Of a stretch of DNA of 64,000 nucleotides, positions 55,321 to 64,000 are shown in pieces. A program made the translations under genes and the position numbers. How positions within the stretch are numbered: position 1 is the first letter of the stretch; each line of letters begins with the position of its first letter. Where the stretch lies: the NCBI GenBank assembly GCA_009746045.1, contig RPFO01001885.1, positions 33,501-97,500 on the forward strand, in the 5' to 3' direction. This DNA is from Mesostigma viride. Lineage: Eukaryota > Streptophyta > Mesostigmatophyceae > Mesostigmatales > Mesostigmataceae. The notes under the pieces are model-generated. The model was not told where the DNA came from, ran no database searches, and saw nothing but the letters and a program-made list of their open reading frames with translations.

Positions 55321-57027
55321 ATGGATCCAGTGGGTGGTAACATGTCGCCTATACCTACCAATACTCCTACTATGAGTAATAATAATAATAATACTAACAA
55401 CCATAACAACAATCGTGGTATAAACCGACGGGACTCACTTGAAACGGTGCACCATCTCACTCCTCAAGGTAATCTTCGTGCCTCACCTCCTTCTCCTATT
55501 GCTGGTGGTCGCCGTCGTCCCTCACTTACCCCTCCTACCTATGAACAACGTCAACGTATGCAGGTCAGATTTAGTGATGACCCTTCCTTTACCCTGAACC
55601 AGGCCCCTGCCCCTCCTGCAACCTTGGCTCAACCCTCCAGCAGGTCCTCACTAACTAACAATGTTTCTAGGCCTCCTTCCCACCCTGTGCCTTCAATGCC
55701 TGCTCTTAACACGGGTCGTGCCTCTGCCCCTGTCGGTCCTTCTGGGCGCCCTAGTGCAGTTCCCTTTTACCCACCTGCTTCCTGGTCCTACCCTGAGACG
55801 GCCTATGAGGCGGCCCAGGTCCCTACCCGTGTGGCTGATTTAGAAGTTAACAGTGATTTCAGCACCATGCCCCTAGATGATAGAAATTATGATCATTTTG
55901 CCTATTCCTCTCTTCGTGAGCAATATACTGTCCCCTTCTCTTATGGGCACCAGCCTGAAACGGTGGCCCCTTCTAGACCCCTACCCAAGACTTTTCCTCT
56001 TCCTTCCTTCTATCCCGCTTATGTAGCAGTGGAAGATAGTGGCCCTATGGGAAAAACTGACTCTTCTAATCCCCCTAAGCCCCCTGCTCTTCCCCTCTTT
56101 GCTAACCTTCCCAAGCTGGATGTCAAGTCTACCCCTCAACAGTTTTTCACCTTTATTATGTTGCTTACCCAGAACACGGAGTCGTGGCAGAATCATAATA
56201 GATGGCGTCTTTCTGATGCTGTATTAGTTCCTCACTATCTTACAACCTGTATTACTCCTGAGCTTGCTAACCTCATTCAGTGTGAGTCTTTGGCCTCTCA
56301 TGCCTACCCTAACTCTGTAGCAGAATTGTTTAAGCGTTTAGAGAACCATTTAGTCCCTCCTGATTCAGATTGGCAGGATAGATTAGCCTTTGGTACCTTG
56401 CAGCAGGGTACTAAATCATTTAAGGAGTATATGAAAGAGTTTGATGCTCAGATGGTACGAATTAGGGATTTGTCGGGTGCAGAAGTACGTGCTCGCTTCC
56501 TCCAAGGCCTCAGTAGACCCTTATTACGTGAAGTCAAGCGCCAGTTCTCTGCCTACCGTTTTACTGATCTGCCCCTCAAGCATGTGCGCCAGCATCTCTT
56601 GCGTGTAGCAGATTTCTTCACCACCCCTTCTCTTCCTACCCGTTCCCGTATTAATAATATTATCCTTACCCCTGAGGAGGAGAACTCCTATGTAGAAGAA
56701 TTAGATATCTGTGTTACTGACCTTTCAGCCCTTGATGTCTCTCATATCACATGCTATCATTGTAAGGAAGTAGGTCATCTTAAACGTGAGTGCCCCAAGT
56801 TCCTTTCGGGTGCTCCCCCTCATCCCGACGCTCGCCCTCCTCGTACCCCTCAGCGTGCTCCTATTCGTCCTACTTCAGGACGCATTCCCTCAGCTACCCC
56901 TAGTAGGCTGAATGCTGTGCAGGCAGGCCCCCAGGGTTCCCCTATGATAATCAGGCTCCCGCACCCTCTTCGCTCCCTCGTGACCCTCCAGCAGTGGCTT
57001 TTTCGCCAGGGTCTTCTTCGGGGTTAG
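55321..57027 (+). CDS. Gypsy gag
   Basis: 568 codons from ATG 55321. A Pro/Ser/Asn-rich N-terminus (poly-Asn near residue 21), then a retrotransposon gag domain at residues of about 270-430 (AELFKRLENHLVPP, FGTLQQGTKSFKEYMKEFD, RARFLQGLSRPLLREV), and a zinc knuckle CYHCKEVGHLKREC near residue 478. After about 56943 the sequence reads more naturally in another frame (YDNQAPAPSSLPRD…LVPMDLGG), so the last about 28 residues may be frameshifted. The protease frame resumes after a G-rich stretch near 57045. Confidence 0.9.
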   Translation: MDPVGGNMSPIPTNTPTMSNNNNNTNNHNNNRGINRRDSLETVHHLTPQGNLRASPPSPIAGGRRRPSLTPPTYEQRQRMQVRFSDDPSFTLNQAPAPPATLAQPSSRSSLTNNVSRPPSHPVPSMPALNTGRASAPVGPSGRPSAVPFYPPASWSYPETAYEAAQVPTRVADLEVNSDFSTMPLDDRNYDHFAYSSLREQYTVPFSYGHQPETVAPSRPLPKTFPLPSFYPAYVAVEDSGPMGKTDSSNPPKPPALPLFANLPKLDVKSTPQQFFTFIMLLTQNTESWQNHNRWRLSDAVLVPHYLTTCITPELANLIQCESLASHAYPNSVAELFKRLENHLVPPDSDWQDRLAFGTLQQGTKSFKEYMKEFDAQMVRIRDLSGAEVRARFLQGLSRPLLREVKRQFSAYRFTDLPLKHVRQHLLRVADFFTTPSLPTRSRINNIILTPEEENSYVEELDICVTDLSALDVSHITCYHCKEVGHLKRECPKFLSGAPPHPDARPPRTPQRAPIRPTSGRIPSATPSRLNAVQAGPQGSPMIIRLPHPLRSLVTLQQWLFRQGLLRG

Positions 57028-57059
57028 TTCCTATGGATTTGGGGGGGAGGGGGAACAGT

Positions 57060-57933
57060 AGGCCTGTCAGCCGGGGGTAACCTGGACAGGTCCTTAGATA
57101 GTACCCCAGATAAAAATTTTTGCCTGCCTGTTTTTATAACCTCTGTAGGAGCTGAATCTTCCCTACCACTACGTGTGCGTCCTCTTATGTTCTTGAATGG
57201 TGGTTTAACCGTCCCTCACACTGTTGTAGACCCCTTCTTGCATGCTGATGAACTCTTGAATGTCTCTGTGTTGGTAGATAGCGGTGCGGCTAGCTCCTTT
57301 GTGAGCGAGGCCCTAGTTAGGCGTTTAGGACTAGTCCCTACCCCTCACACCAAACCCGTTACTGTTCATTATGCTGATGGTCGCACCAGTCATTCCCCGG
57401 GTACGGTGTCCCTTCCCATGGTTATACAAGGACGTACTGTCAACCTGACGGCCACTATAGGCCCTATCACTACCGCTGATGTATTACTAGGATTAGATTG
57501 GCACCAGGATAATAAGATTACTATTAATTATGATACCATGGTCATTTGGTTTCCAGATAGCTCTTACTGGGTACCGGAACGTCATTATAGATTGGAAAAT
57601 TTATCCTTGGTAGATATTACTCCTCCTACACCTGTTGATCCTCCTGTAAGACCTATACCTGAAGTATTAATGTCCAATGATGAGTTGCGTTCTGAACTAA
57701 AGGAATATGGATATTTATTATGTATGTTCCTTCAGTTAGAAGTACAGGAGATACCTATCACTAATAATAGTGTGGATATAGATATAAACACAGTGGATAC
57801 AATAGGAGTGGGATTTACTGAAAATGAAATAGTAAGATACATGGCTGTGATAGATTCCTCAAAGGTTTTTGAAGAAAAGACTCCTTCTTATCCTCCTCCT
57901 CGTTCTGTTTTACACCGTGTAGTTATCACTTGA
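57060..57933 (+). CDS. Gypsy aspartic protease
   Basis: The frame is open from about 57060 ([14 protein letters not shown]), and 57175 is only an internal [25 protein letters not shown] carries the DSGA active site, and [15 protein letters not shown] is the flap-distal LLG motif. It ends at TGA 57931-57933. One base out of frame, the text continues directly as [12 protein letters not shown] into RT, so the stop is due to a one-base insertion at the PR-RT boundary, or a +1 shift at ACT-TGA-G. Confidence 0.9.
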
Positions 57934-58180
57934 GGACGGTGCAGTTCCTACGCACTCTCCGATGTATAGAATGGGCCCTACCGAGTTAAAGGAACTAAAA
58001 CAGATTTTAGTGTCATTATTAGAAGCAGGATTGATAGAGCCTAGTAACTCTCCCTACTCAGCTGGTGTCCTGTTAGTTCCTAAGCCTAATGGCAAGTTTC
58101 GCCTAGTTACTGATTATAGGAAGTTGAATGATATTACTGTGAAGTCTAAATACCCTCTACCTCGTATTGATGATATATTT

Positions 58181-59847
58181 TAAAAATATAATTACTTACA
58201 GCAGAGTGAAATCACTCAAACCAAAGCAAACGCCCAGCTATAAACCTATATACAGAGCCATGTCAAAGCTCTATACTACGAAGTACGATAAGACCAATGG
58301 AAACGCCTAACGGGAGGAACCTAATAGCCCTGCTGCACCGCAAAATCAGCCCGCGTACGGCGGAGCATGATGTCCGCCATGGCCCGAGTCAGCGCCACCG
58401 ACAAGCGCTGACGCCAATATGACGTCCAGGTCCGCGCCGACCATGGGGCCCGCTGGCCCTCCAGGTCCAGCCGGTCCTCCCGGAGCCGGCAACACTCCTT
58501 GAAGAAGGCGGAGGTCAGGGGCCCCATGGCCCCAAACTCCTCCAGGACAAAGGGCACCACACGATGGTGCCCGACGTCGCCGTAGGCCAGGAGCTTGGTC
58601 CGCTCCGCCCGGTCCGCCGTGTAACCTGCCGTGAGGGAGGCCCCAGCCACGTGGCTAAGAGCCAAGGGCCGCGCCACCGAAACGTCAATAAGCAGATGCC
58701 GGCCACCCCCCTCAAAGTCCAGCACCACGATGTCAGGCCGGTGGTTGGGGGAATAGAAGGCAGCGCCATCCGCATCCTCGGACCGGATGTTCGCGTGGGG
58801 GAAAACCGACCGAATCATGGCGAGCACCACCGTCAGGAGGACAGTGTGCAAATACAAATACCAATTCTGATTCTGTTGGCCCCCATGCAGGCAAGGTAGT
58901 GAGTCCCCGTGGGATCCAGCGGCTGCCCACAGCTACCACAAGGCCGCCCGGCCGGAACAAGAGGCTGCGGGGCAAATAGCTGGTGCCGGAGCGCCACCGA
59001 GTAGTGGCTGGGAGCCAAGGCGAATGGGGGGGCCATGGGAAGAGCACGAAGGTACGCCGAGCCCACACTCCGCAAGGAAAGCGAGAACAGCCACGCACGT
59101 CCCTGGGCGTTGAGGTCCGCGAAAAGAGCAATCCAATCAGCCGTGTGCAGAATACCCGCGTAGGTTTTCTGGTGTTTATCGATGACGCGAGCAGGGAATG
59201 CGGCGGGAGATTGAACGGAGGCGACCGAGGGAGTGCCGCGAGGGAGGTGGCGCTGTACCGCCTGAGCGGCACGGACGGGAGAACAGGCCTGCTGGATCTC
59301 AGCATAGGCCTCCTGGATGGCGGTGACGAAGGGCAAAGGGCTGCTGGGGTCCAGGAGGTCAGGCGCTGCCGTTGCCAAAAGGGGCAGGAGCCGGCAGCTT
59401 TCCGCCCACGACTGAGCGACGGAGCCCAAAAAGGCTGCTGGGGCCAGCCGGGCGGCACGAGTCAGACCGCAGCCACCCATCCGTGCAGGCAGGGAGGCAA
59501 TGCGAATAGCATGTGGCGGGAGGTCGGGGCCCGGGACCAGCTGCGCCAAGGCCGACTGGATGCGTTCGTCGTGGCCCTCGGCGGCCAGCCGGACCTGAGA
59601 CGGAAGAGCGCCCCGGAGCCAGTGAACGACGCGAGGGTGAGCGCAAAACCACAGAAGCAGACCCTTGGTCTGCGAATCATGAAGGCGCGCAATCAAGGGC
59701 AGTACCTCAGTGCGTGCCTCGAGGGCGGCCCGCAGAGCATCGATGACAAACGCGGGGTCGCCAACCGGAACGCCGAGGACATCCAACCCATGGAGGCGCT
59801 CGTCCCGGCCCAAGAGCTGGGGCGGAAAGCCGGAGCAATCACCTTTT
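58181..59847 (-). mobile_element. 5'-truncated LINE with restriction-like endonuclease
   Basis: Flanked by a perfect 17-bp TSD, GTATTGATGATATATTT, at 58164-58180 and 59848-59864. Minus-strand orientation. Only the C-terminal third of the ORF and the 3' UTR remain. The tail is AT-rich (AATTATATTTTTA), unlike the (TTAA)n LINEs. Confidence 0.92.
58321..59845 (-). pseudogene. LINE ORF2 C-terminus: thumb, Cys motif, REL endonuclease
   Basis: From 59845: DVLGVPVGDPAFV, a long helical region with RMGGCGLTRAARLAPAAFL, then CGSCGQPLDPTGTHYLAC (Cys/His motif). A frameshift near 58857 follows. The final part has HRPDIVVLDFEGGGRHLLIDVSV, fitting the PD-(D/E)xK core of restriction-like endonucleases of R2/NeSL/Dualen-type LINEs, with an RAERTKLLAYG helix and PFVLEEFGAMG. 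The stop is at 58321. In living elements the domain cleaves target DNA; here it is dead because it is truncated and frameshifted. Confidence 0.85.
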
Positions 59848-60598
59848 GTATTGATGATATATTTAATAAGGTTAAAGGTTCCACTTGTTTCACAGTACTG
59901 GATTGTGCGGATGGTTTTTGGCAGTTGCGGATAGCTCCTGAGGATTGCCACAAAACCGCCTTTGCTACCCCTTTTGGTCATTACCAGTTTAGAGTAGCGG
60001 CTATGGGACTTTGCAACTCGCCTGCCTCTTTTCAAATGTTAATGAATGAAGTGCTTAGACCTGTTATGGGGAATTCTCACCTTCCTCAGGTGTCCTCTGA
60101 TCTAAAGGATCCTTCCTTCTCCTCTGTTTCCTTATCTGAGCATGACCGTTCTTGTGCTCAAGCTTACTTAGATGATATTCTTATTTACTCTCCTGATTTT
60201 GAAACGCACCTACGTGATTTAAAGAAAGTATTAGAAATAATGGCTGAAAATTCTTTGTGGGCGCGCCGTGCTAAAGTTCGTTCGGGTAGGAGTGTCCCAT
60301 TTTTAGGGCACGTTCTGTCAGATGCCGGGGTCGCTACCGACCCGGATAAAACTAAGTCAATTCAGGAATGGCCTACCCCTACCGACGTTAAAGGTGTACG
60401 TAGTTTTCTAGGAATTGCTTCTTACTATAGGCGCTTCATCCCGCGTTTCGCAACTATAGCAGCCCCTATTAATCATTTATTAAAGAAGGATATCCCCTTT
60501 GTTTGGAGTAGTGAATGTCAGTCGGCTTTTCAGTGCCTAAAATCCCTACTCCTTTCCCCTCCTGTACTCATCCTACCGGATACTACTAAACCTTTTGT

Positions 60599-62881
60599 GT
60601 GGCTACAGATGCTAGTAAGGTAGCTATAGGTGGCGTCCTTCTCCAGGATCAGGGTCAGGGCTTACAGCCAATTGAGTATATCTCTAGGACAATGCTTCCT
60701 GCGGAGCGTAACTATCCCGTACACCAGCAGGAACTCTTAGCGGTGGTGTATTGTTGCCACGCGTGGCAGCACTTTCTTAAAGGTGCTCAATTTGATGTCT
60801 GCCTGAATGAACCCTGTGAGCTAGATCCTTATAGATTAGTTATCCAAACGGATCACCGTCCCCTTACCCATCTTCTCTCCCAACCCAACCTTACCCCTCG
60901 GCAAGCGCGCTGGATGGAATTTTTAGCACAGTTTTCCCCTTTCAAACTTCAGTATGTCAAGGGTGTAGATAACATAGTACCAGATGCACTCTCTCGTCGT
61001 GCAGACTACTCCTTTTTCGAGGACCTTGATGTTCTCAATACTACTCTAGTTCCTACTACTATGGGTGTAACCCCTTATGGTGAACTACCTGATGATGAAT
61101 CCTATGCCTACCTCTTTCATACAGCTGTTCGCATGCCTGATCTTCTTTCTCACGTAGGACTCTCTCTCCCGTGTGAGGCCCTTCCCGTGGCCTCGGTGGG
61201 GGGGGAGGGGAAAAATAAAATTTCTGTACCGCTTAGCCATATAGCGACTAGGTCAGGAAAGTCTTACGAAAACGTAGTCCCTCTAGGACCTCCCCTTCTC
61301 TTTGGCAAGGCGGTAGGAGATCTCTTTAAACCTGTTCTGGATACCTCTGTAGCGATGCCTACCTCTGATCTTGAACGCCTTATTAGTAGATTTACGGCCA
61401 CTGAGCCGGAAGCATTAGCTGCCATTGCTGCACATCCCCAACAATTAGGCAAGCATCCTTGTAAATTTGTAGGTGGGTTTTTATATGTGCAGGTAGCAGA
61501 TTCTCCCCCTCAATGGCGCCTGTATGTCCCTCCTATCTGTCGCTCCTCCTTGCTCTTTGAGTTGCATGACTTAGCTGCTCATCAGGGTGGTAAACGGGTA
61601 CGGGACTTAGTAGCCCGCTCTTATTACTGGCCTTCCCTTTATAAGGATGTAGATGAGTATGTTAGAACTTGTCAATCTTGCCAGGAGATGAAACCCAATA
61701 ACGTAGGACAGATAGCAGAACCTAGGACCTTGCCTGACCCCATCATGCCGTGGGATTCTATCATGATGGATTTTGTAGGACCTTTTAGAAAGAATGATAG
61801 GGGCAATGCCCAAATCCTTGTGTTCATAGATCGTTTTACTCGTATGTGCCATCTTGTGCCGTGTCCTTTAGAACTCACAGCACGTGATTGCGCACGCCTA
61901 TACCTCAATAATGTATATAGATATCATGGTTTGAGTAGGCAGTTTATTAGTGATAAGGATAAATTATTTACCTCAGATTTTTGGCAGCAGTTTTTCGCTG
62001 CCATCGGTACCAAGGTTACCTACGGTACTGCCTACCACTCCTCCTCCTCTCATTTAGTAGAGCGTCTTAATAGGGTAGTAGAAGAAGCGCTTAGGCACTA
62101 TGTTAATGGCTCGGGTAGTGATTGGGAGGATTATTTATGTTTGGTAGAGTTCTCCCTCAACAATTGTCCCCAAGCTGCGCATGGATATACGCCCTTCTTC
62201 TTAGATACTGGTAGACAGCCTCTTACTCCTACCTCTCTCTTAGCTAGTCCTCTACGGGACAAGGATGATGTGTCCCGAGATACTGTAGAAGGTGTACGGT
62301 CCTTACTAGATAGAATGAAAACTGCTCATGACCACGCGATCTCAGGGTACCAAAAAGCTCAGTCTAAGTACCTTGCTAGGTTGCGTGCCTCCTTAGATAG
62401 AAGAGCACCTGAGATAGAAATAGGAGATCTAGTATTAGTAGAAGGCCCTCGTGTTGGCCGTTTTGCTCATAAGTTTGAAGCAGAACTTAAGGTCAAACTT
62501 AGGCCCGCCTTCTTAGGACCCTTCCATGTTTTGTCTAGAGTAGGAAATTTCCTATATAAAGTCGATATCCCTACCTCTTGGCAGACACATTCGAACACCT
62601 TCCATAGGAGCCAGCTGAAACTGTACCACCCTAGTACGTTCGCTGGTAGAGAGCTAGCGCCTGCCCCTTTAGAGCATAACCCTGACACTGGGGAAGTAGA
62701 AGACGAAGTAGAAAGCATCGTGGCCCATAGAGATATCAAAAAGGGCCGCGGTACCCAGCGTCAGTATAAAGTGAAGTGGATGTATGCTCGTAGTGAAGTA
62801 GATAAGGTCTGGTATACGGAGAGTGAGCTAGATGGGTGTAGTCGCCTGCTCCAGGAATATAAAACCCTGCACAAGCTCTAG
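60599..62881 (+). CDS. Gypsy RNase H - integrase - chromodomain
   Basis: RNase H: ATDASKVAIGGVLLQ, HQQELLAVVYCC, LVIQTDHRPL, PDALSRR. Integrase zinc motif: HDLAAH … CQSCQ. Core: first Asp in MMDFVGPF, second Asp in FISDKDKLF, Glu in LVERLNRVVEEAL; the usual HPQTDGQTE stretch reads HSSSSHLVE. C-terminal GPF/Y-like part: LRPAFLGPFHVLSRVG. Chromodomain at residues of about 700-755: VESIVAHRDIKK, QYKVKWMY, VWYTESELDG, placing the element in the chromoviruses, whose chromodomain guides insertion to chromatin marks. The start at 60599 is not a true start; it continues RT. Confidence 0.93.
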   Translation: MATDASKVAIGGVLLQDQGQGLQPIEYISRTMLPAERNYPVHQQELLAVVYCCHAWQHFLKGAQFDVCLNEPCELDPYRLVIQTDHRPLTHLLSQPNLTPRQARWMEFLAQFSPFKLQYVKGVDNIVPDALSRRADYSFFEDLDVLNTTLVPTTMGVTPYGELPDDESYAYLFHTAVRMPDLLSHVGLSLPCEALPVASVGGEGKNKISVPLSHIATRSGKSYENVVPLGPPLLFGKAVGDLFKPVLDTSVAMPTSDLERLISRFTATEPEALAAIAAHPQQLGKHPCKFVGGFLYVQVADSPPQWRLYVPPICRSSLLFELHDLAAHQGGKRVRDLVARSYYWPSLYKDVDEYVRTCQSCQEMKPNNVGQIAEPRTLPDPIMPWDSIMMDFVGPFRKNDRGNAQILVFIDRFTRMCHLVPCPLELTARDCARLYLNNVYRYHGLSRQFISDKDKLFTSDFWQQFFAAIGTKVTYGTAYHSSSSHLVERLNRVVEEALRHYVNGSGSDWEDYLCLVEFSLNNCPQAAHGYTPFFLDTGRQPLTPTSLLASPLRDKDDVSRDTVEGVRSLLDRMKTAHDHAISGYQKAQSKYLARLRASLDRRAPEIEIGDLVLVEGPRVGRFAHKFEAELKVKLRPAFLGPFHVLSRVGNFLYKVDIPTSWQTHSNTFHRSQLKLYHPSTFAGRELAPAPLEHNPDTGEVEDEVESIVAHRDIKKGRGTQRQYKVKWMYARSEVDKVWYTESELDGCSRLLQEYKTLHKL

Positions 62882-62957
62882 TTGTAGGCTTTCTCCTCTC
62901 TTATGTTATGTCTGCTGTCGACGGGTGGTTGGTTGTCCCCTCCCCTCCGCAGCCGTC

Positions 62958-64000
62958 ATGTCAGAGCCTACCCCTCCGGCTGAGAGCCCGCTGCCGTCCC
63001 TGCCCCTACCGGACCCTGAGCTGTACTTCGAGGCCCTTCCGGGCCGCTGGGTGTCGCGGTCCAGTTATCCGGGTGGCGTTGTGCAGCCGGCCCTCCAGGC
63101 CCAACATGCGAGTCTAGTCCGGGCTGCTCTCTTCACGGTCACGTGGTACGGTCCTTCCCCTGACGAGCCGCATCAGCTTGTTTTGCACGGGTTCGACGAT
63201 GCCGGGCACTGTTTGTTGGGGTGTGGTTCCCGCTGTCCAGCCTTGGGACAGATAGATGCGGTTCTCCAGTGCTCCCGTGTGTTCTCCTACCTTTCCACCC
63301 CTGTGGGCCGCTCCTGCCTACGGGATGTGTTCCCCTGGCTTCCGGCTGAGGATGATGCTGAGGTAGATGAGAACCCCTGCGACCTTCTGCGGGCCGTAGA
63401 ATTCATGGAGATAGCTGATCAGTCGGCGGGAGTAGCAGTTGGTGGTCCTGCCCCTACGGGCGCCCCATCCGAGGTACATTATACTCCAGAATATTCTGCC
63501 TCGAGCGCTGCGTCCGCCTCCTCGGCGTCTGCTCCTCCCTCTCCGGTCCCGTCGTCCCCTCGGTCGACCCGGTGTGTTGCAGTGGAGCCTACCCCTTCGG
63601 GTTTGCCTGATCCTCTTTCGGCGACAGTTTCTGCGATGCAGGCGCAGATCCAGTCCCTGACGGCGGCCTTCGGGGCCTTCATGGCGGCCCAGGCGCACGC
63701 TCCAGCCACGCCAGGTGGGGTGTCTGTTGCAGCTGTGCCCCCTTCCCCTTCGGTCGCCTCGACGTCTACGGGTCCGACCGTGTCGCACGAGCCCTCGGCG
63801 GCTGCGGTTCCCTCTGGTGCTGCAGCTCCTACGCCTTCGGCTACCGCTGCGCCTGCTACTGACGTACCTGCGCCTCGGCGCGAGTCCGCCGTCCCAGTGG
63901 CCGCGCCCGCCGCCGCCGCGTCCGAGCCGCCCACCACGTCAGCGCCGCCCTCGCGGGGTTTCTTCAGCGACCCGGGCGGTCTTCCCAGGCTTTGGGAGGG
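62958..64000 (+). CDS. Unrecognised open frame leaving the window (347 codons)
   Basis: The ATG at 62958 lies 77 bp after the Gypsy stop and the frame stays open to base 64000. Residues 1-150 look globular (YFEALPGRWVSRSSYPGG, VTWYGPSPDEP, CGSRCPALGQIDAVLQC, CLRDVFPWLP). Residues of about 215-240 form a predicted helix (TVSAMQAQIQSLTAAFGAFM). The rest is Ala/Pro/Ser-rich. A globular head, short coiled coil and Pro-rich linker resemble a retroelement Gag N-terminus, but no domain is recognised. It could be a third ORF of this Gypsy element or the gag of a neighbouring element. GC is higher than in the Gypsy pol. Confidence 0.65.
   Translation, partial: MSEPTPPAESPLPSLPLPDPELYFEALPGRWVSRSSYPGGVVQPALQAQHASLVRAALFTVTWYGPSPDEPHQLVLHGFDDAGHCLLGCGSRCPALGQIDAVLQCSRVFSYLSTPVGRSCLRDVFPWLPAEDDAEVDENPCDLLRAVEFMEIADQSAGVAVGGPAPTGAPSEVHYTPEYSASSAASASSASAPPSPVPSSPRSTRCVAVEPTPSGLPDPLSATVSAMQAQIQSLTAAFGAFMAAQAHAPATPGGVSVAAVPPSPSVASTSTGPTVSHEPSAAAVPSGAAAPTPSATAAPATDVPAPRRESAVPVAAPAAAASEPPTTSAPPSRGFFSDPGGLPRLWE

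Larger units (their letters stand above)
57934..60615 (+). pseudogene. Gypsy reverse transcriptase, split by a LINE
   Basis: N-terminal part 57962-58180 ([49 protein letters not shown]) and C-terminal part 59848-60615 (TVLDCADGFWQLRI with catalytic Asp, YQFRVAAMGLCNSPASFQ, AYLDDILIYS with YLDD, FLGHVLSDAGV, RSFLGIASYYRRFI). The two are in frame once the LINE and one TSD copy are discounted. Between LMNEVLRPV and YLDD there is an extra stretch of about 30 residues not usual in this family. A one-base indel near 60596 breaks the join to RNase H. Confidence 0.92.

Noticed and set aside
58983-59850. Plus-strand open frame through the LINE in the Gypsy RT
   Set aside because: It is the antisense of the minus-strand LINE ORF, which has clear RT-thumb and endonuclease motifs and a TSD on both sides.

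Overview
The window is eukaryotic nuclear DNA made almost entirely of transposable elements and simple-sequence arrays. No rRNA, tRNA, operon or prokaryotic feature was found and no conserved housekeeping gene was recognised. The organism is not fixed by the sequence. A repeat-rich unicellular alga, perhaps of the green lineage, is a reasonable guess: it carries Copia and chromodomain-Gypsy elements, a LINE with a C-terminal restriction-like endonuclease, CACTA-like and piggyBac-like DNA transposons, and long G-rich microsatellites. This guess is weak.

Layout, left to right. 0-2.7 kb: Copia-1 on the minus strand (5' LTR, primer binding site, gag, protease, integrase), running off the left edge. 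3-10.9 kb: LTR-like fragments, a near-perfect palindrome, a piggyBac-like element (pB-1) and a Gypsy 5' fragment. 11-15.4 kb: two minus-strand LINE copies, one split by a second piggyBac-like element (pB-2). 15.4-28.3 kb: a 15-bp repeat, a 171-bp satellite, three unassigned minus-strand ORFs, a 296-bp-arm inverted repeat, G-rich hexamer arrays and a pair of LTR-like direct repeats. 28.7-51.7 kb: one Copia-like element (Copia-2, minus strand) split by a stack of nested insertions. 51.7-64 kb: a chromodomain Gypsy element on the plus strand, split by two LINEs and followed by a 347-codon open frame that leaves the window.

The nesting can be read from target-site duplications (TSDs) and empty sites inside the window. 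Copia-2 contains an ORF1-only LINE (TSD TTCCAACCCA), a foldback element (TSD TGGAA) that itself holds an RT-bearing LINE, and an outer CACTA element (35937-50774, TSD TG). The outer CACTA holds a LINE (TSD TTCATTTACTCT) that is itself split by a CACAT...ATGTG element (TSD GA). It also holds a short CACTACAATACG element (TSD AT) that is split by a second, inner CACTA copy (TSD TT). With those insertions removed conceptually, the Copia-2 integrase and protease share one reading frame, giving the order gag-INT-PR-RT-RH. That is neither the Copia order (PR-INT-RT-RH) nor the Gypsy order (PR-RT-RH-INT). It is the strongest candidate here for something undescribed.

Other notable points: repeated LINE copies with only ORF1 detected; LINE 3' ends that share a CAAC-loop hairpin followed by a short tandem tail; three CAC...GTG transposon families with 2-bp TSDs; and a small ORF in the Gypsy leader resembling the RNase H1 hybrid-binding / caulimovirus protein VI domain. 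Many coding regions carry frameshifts, several at G runs, so most elements are probably dead or the assembly has homopolymer errors.
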